Source: Candidatus Nitrosopumilus sp.
GTDB lineage: Archaea > Thermoproteota > Nitrososphaeria > Nitrososphaerales > Nitrosopumilaceae
NCBI GenBank assembly: GCA_030637455.1
Contig: DAOWGL010000074.1
Span: forward strand, 1-7,014
Length of the DNA: 7,014 bases
Direction: 5' to 3'
Made by a program: the position numbers and the translations under genes. Below are positions 5,266 through 7,014 of the stretch, piece after piece. Numbering within the stretch: position 1 is the first letter of the stretch; each line of letters starts with the position of its first letter. The notes below the pieces were generated by a model. That model was not told the DNA's origin and ran no database searches. It saw only the letters and a program-made list of their open reading frames with translations.

Positions 5266-6744
5266 ATGCTCATAGTGAAAATCAAAACTGAAAATTCCAC
5301 AAAAAAGAAAACAAGTCTTCTTTGTGGATTTGTATTAGAAAATTCTAACAAAGTTCTAGGATTACCAAAATTTGATACTAAAACTACATCAGCAATTAAC
5401 CAATCTCTAAAAGATATGGAAGGGAAATTAGGAAAACTCAGTATTATTCCAATACCTGGAAAACCCATACAAAGAATCCTACTTGCAGGTATAGGAAAAA
5501 AAGAGAATCTAACAAAAGATACTATTAGATTTGTCTCAGGAAGAATTGCTCAAAAGGCTAGAGAGTTGAAATTATCTGAATTTTCAATTATATCACCTCC
5601 AAGTTTTGTAACAGATCCAATTTCTGCAGTATCCCAAATAATTGAAGGTTCCAAAATGGCTCTTTACAAATTTGAAAAATTCAAGACCGAGAAAATTGAA
5701 ACTTTTTCAAATCTCACCATCATTGTTTCAAAATCAAATAAAATTTTAAAAGCTATCAAAATAGCTGAGATTGTTGCAGACGGTGCGATATTTACCAAAA
5801 GTATTGCCAATTTACCTCCAAACGAATGTACTCCTACAACATTAGCAAACTTTGCAAAAAGTATGTCAAAGAAAAATAAAATGAAATGTAATATCATTTC
5901 AGAACCTGAATTAAAGAAAAAAGGCTTTGGTGGGATTTCAGCAGTAGGTCAAGGAAGCAACAATCAACCAAAATTAATCATTCTAGAACATAATCGTGGT
6001 AGAAAAAATGACAAACCGATTGTCCTTGTAGGAAAAGCAGTGACATTTGATACAGGCGGCATTTCATTAAAACCTGGAGCAGCAATGGATGAAATGAAAT
6101 TTGATAAATGTGGTGGATGTACAGTATTAGGAATAATGAAAGCAGTTTCAGAATTGAAACTACCAATCAATGTTGTAGGAATAGTTCCTTCAGTTGAAAA
6201 TATGCCAGGAGGGGAAGCATACAGACCAGGAGACATCATAAAATTATACAGTGGAAAAACAGCTGAAATTCTAAATACAGATGCAGAAGGAAGATTGATT
6301 TTAGCTGATGCTCTATCATATGGAGAAAAACATTATTCTCCAAAGACAATTATTGATTTTGCAACTCTTACAGGTGCATGTATTGTTGCATTAGGTACCA
6401 ATGTAGCAGCAATTGTATCAAATGATGAAAAACTATCAAAGAAAATAATGGATTCTTCTAAGAAAACTACAGAAGAAGTATGGGAACTTCCGTTAAATCA
6501 AGACTATATGGATATGATAAAATCAGATGTAGCAGATATGAAAAATGTAGGTATTGGAAGAGCAGCTGGAACTATCACTGCAGCTGCATTTTTGAAAAAT
6601 GCAATTGAAAAAACTCCATGGACTCATATTGACATTGCAGGAGTTGCATGGACACAAGGAGCTACAAAAGAAAAATCATATAATCCAAAAGGCGCTACAG
6701 GTTTTGGTGTAAGATTAATTTTAGATTATTTACAAAATTTGTAG
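5266..6744 (+). CDS. pepA: Cytosol (leucyl) aminopeptidase, peptidase family M17
   Basis: This 492-residue protein is full length for the family (E. coli PepA has 503). It removes N-terminal amino acids such as leucine from peptides in the cytoplasm with a two-metal centre, usually as a hexamer. The N-terminal regulatory domain covers about residues 1-160 and the catalytic domain about 170-492. The metal ligands and catalytic residues are all present, each offset by 13 from E. coli: Lys257, Asp262, Lys269, Asp280, Asp339, Glu341 and Arg343. The signature NTDAEGRL is at 337-344. The ENMPGGEAYRPGD loop is intact. E. coli PepA also binds DNA in site-specific recombination and gene control; nothing here shows that. 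The gene is probably co-transcribed with the preceding thiol protein, as the 14-base gap leaves no room for a promoter. No clear Shine-Dalgarno sequence is visible. Confidence 0.95.
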   Translation: MLIVKIKTENSTKKKTSLLCGFVLENSNKVLGLPKFDTKTTSAINQSLKDMEGKLGKLSIIPIPGKPIQRILLAGIGKKENLTKDTIRFVSGRIAQKARELKLSEFSIISPPSFVTDPISAVSQIIEGSKMALYKFEKFKTEKIETFSNLTIIVSKSNKILKAIKIAEIVADGAIFTKSIANLPPNECTPTTLANFAKSMSKKNKMKCNIISEPELKKKGFGGISAVGQGSNNQPKLIILEHNRGRKNDKPIVLVGKAVTFDTGGISLKPGAAMDEMKFDKCGGCTVLGIMKAVSELKLPINVVGIVPSVENMPGGEAYRPGDIIKLYSGKTAEILNTDAEGRLILADALSYGEKHYSPKTIIDFATLTGACIVALGTNVAAIVSNDEKLSKKIMDSSKKTTEEVWELPLNQDYMDMIKSDVADMKNVGIGRAAGTITAAAFLKNAIEKTPWTHIDIAGVAWTQGATKEKSYNPKGATGFGVRLILDYLQNL

Positions 6745-6746
6745 AA

Positions 6747-6875
6747 TTAGTATCCTCTACTATTTCTATCAGGTGTACTAACATTTGGATTTCTCCAACC
6801 ATGTTTTTCCATCATGTGATTTAGTAATCTAATATCATTGTCACATATTCCTCCACAAACACTACAATTTGGCAT
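6747..6875 (-). CDS. C2H2 zinc-finger microprotein, 42 residues
   Basis: A 43-codon frame from ATG (6875-6873) to TAA (6749-6747) encodes a protein starting MPNCSVCGGICDND. Cys4, Cys7, His20 and His25 form C-x2-C-x12-H-x4-H, the classical C2H2 zinc-finger spacing, with Leu17 and Leu18 where the finger's helix core is expected. Cys11 is extra. The 17 residues after the finger are polar (NVSTPDRNSRGY) and probably disordered. Single-finger proteins of this size are common in archaea and may bind DNA, RNA or protein; I cannot name a partner. It has a TATA-like box 29 bases upstream and sits downstream of the 5S rRNA gene on the same strand. It converges on the aminopeptidase gene with a two-base gap. 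The exact finger spacing in so short a frame argues that it is real. Confidence 0.78.
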   Translation of the reverse strand: MPNCSVCGGICDNDIRLLNHMMEKHGWRNPNVSTPDRNSRGY

Positions 6876-6904
6876 ATCGAATTCACATCAATCCAATTAA
6901 TTCA

Positions 6905-6912
6905 ATATTAAA
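6905..6912 (-). promoter_or_regulatory. Putative TATA box for the zinc-finger microprotein
   Basis: On the minus strand this reads TTTAATAT, inside CTTTTAATATTG, and ends 29 bases before the ATG at 6875. It would give a leader of only a few bases. It lies just beyond the 5S rRNA terminator, so the small gene need not depend on read-through. Confidence 0.45.
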
Positions 6913-6920
6913 AGATTGAT

Positions 6921-6935
6921 TGAAAAGTAGAAAAT
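6921..6935 (-). terminator. T-rich terminator of the 5S rRNA gene
   Basis: Right after the predicted 3' end of the 5S RNA the minus strand reads TTTTCTACTTTTC, two runs of four T. This is a typical archaeal U-tract end. Confidence 0.5.
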
Positions 6936-7014
6936 GCCAGCACTGTTGCTTCCCAAGAGCTCTCGCATCTTAGTAGCACAACAGCGACATTAGGTTTGAC
7001 TTCCAAGTTCGGAA
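6935..7014 (-). rRNA. 5S ribosomal RNA, 3' two-thirds (5' end outside the window)
   Basis: Read on the minus strand, the window edge starts at TTCCGAACTTGGAAGTCAAA, the conserved loop B/C region of 5S rRNA (compare CCGAACTCAGAAGTGAAAC in E. coli). It goes on through GATGCGAGAGC and TTGGGAAGC, the loop E and helix IV-V region, to AACAGTGCTGGCA, the 3' strand of the closing helix I. About 80 of roughly 120 nucleotides are visible. The partner strand of helix I should read about TGCCAGCACT just beyond the window. No 23S rRNA or tRNA lies on the 3' side: the next gene is a protein gene. The 3' end is set to within a base or two. Confidence 0.9.

Noticed and set aside
5244..5468. Minus-strand open frame across the start of the aminopeptidase gene
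   Set aside because: It overlaps the ends of two well-supported genes on the other strand and has no motif.
5964..6239. A 91-residue open frame on the minus strand inside the aminopeptidase gene
   Set aside because: It lies wholly opposite the metal-binding core of the aminopeptidase, has no recognisable domain and no promoter; it is a by-product of codon bias. The overlapping minus frame at 5978-6166 and the one at 5664-5897 were dropped for the same reason.
1..7014. CRISPR arrays, insertion sequences, attachment sites or tRNA genes
   Set aside because: I looked on both strands and saw no regularly spaced direct repeats, transposase motifs, terminal inverted repeats or tRNA signatures such as a GGTTCRA T-arm in a cloverleaf context.

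Overview
The window looks like a low-GC (roughly one-third G+C) genome of a marine ammonia-oxidising archaeon, of the Nitrosopumilus type (Thaumarchaeota/Nitrososphaerota). The signs are archaeal: a transketolase split into two genes, TATA-like boxes about 22 bases in front of several start codons (suggesting leaderless mRNAs), T-rich terminators without strong hairpins, and a 5S rRNA end sitting beside protein genes. The genus is inferred from gene style and composition, not from a search.

Layout. Positions 2-442 (+) hold the C-terminal half of a CorA-type divalent-metal channel. At 510-782 (+) is a small basic protein with three TGRGTG repeats, which I do not recognise. Positions 819-4134 (-) form a compact three-gene operon for the non-oxidative pentose phosphate pathway. 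It is transcribed in the order transketolase N-terminal subunit fused to ribulose-phosphate 3-epimerase, transketolase C-terminal subunit, transaldolase, with a 4-base overlap at each junction. A CxxCxxxCC cysteine-cluster protein (4227-4793, -) and a DCC-type thiol oxidoreductase (4862-5251, +) diverge from a 68-base promoter region. A cytosol (leucyl) aminopeptidase of family M17 follows the latter after 14 bases (5266-6744, +). Facing it, 2 bases away, is a 42-residue C2H2 zinc-finger microprotein (6747-6875, -). The window ends inside a 5S rRNA gene on the minus strand (6935-7014).

How the genes work together. The operon can interconvert C3 to C7 sugar phosphates without the oxidative branch and so supply ribose-5-phosphate and erythrose-4-phosphate. 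Its most notable feature is that the epimerase that makes xylulose-5-phosphate is joined covalently to the transketolase subunit whose donor substrate is xylulose-5-phosphate. The other points of interest are the TGRGTG-repeat protein, the zinc-finger microprotein, and the pairing of two cysteine-rich proteins around one promoter region. No stretch longer than 300 bases lacks a gene.
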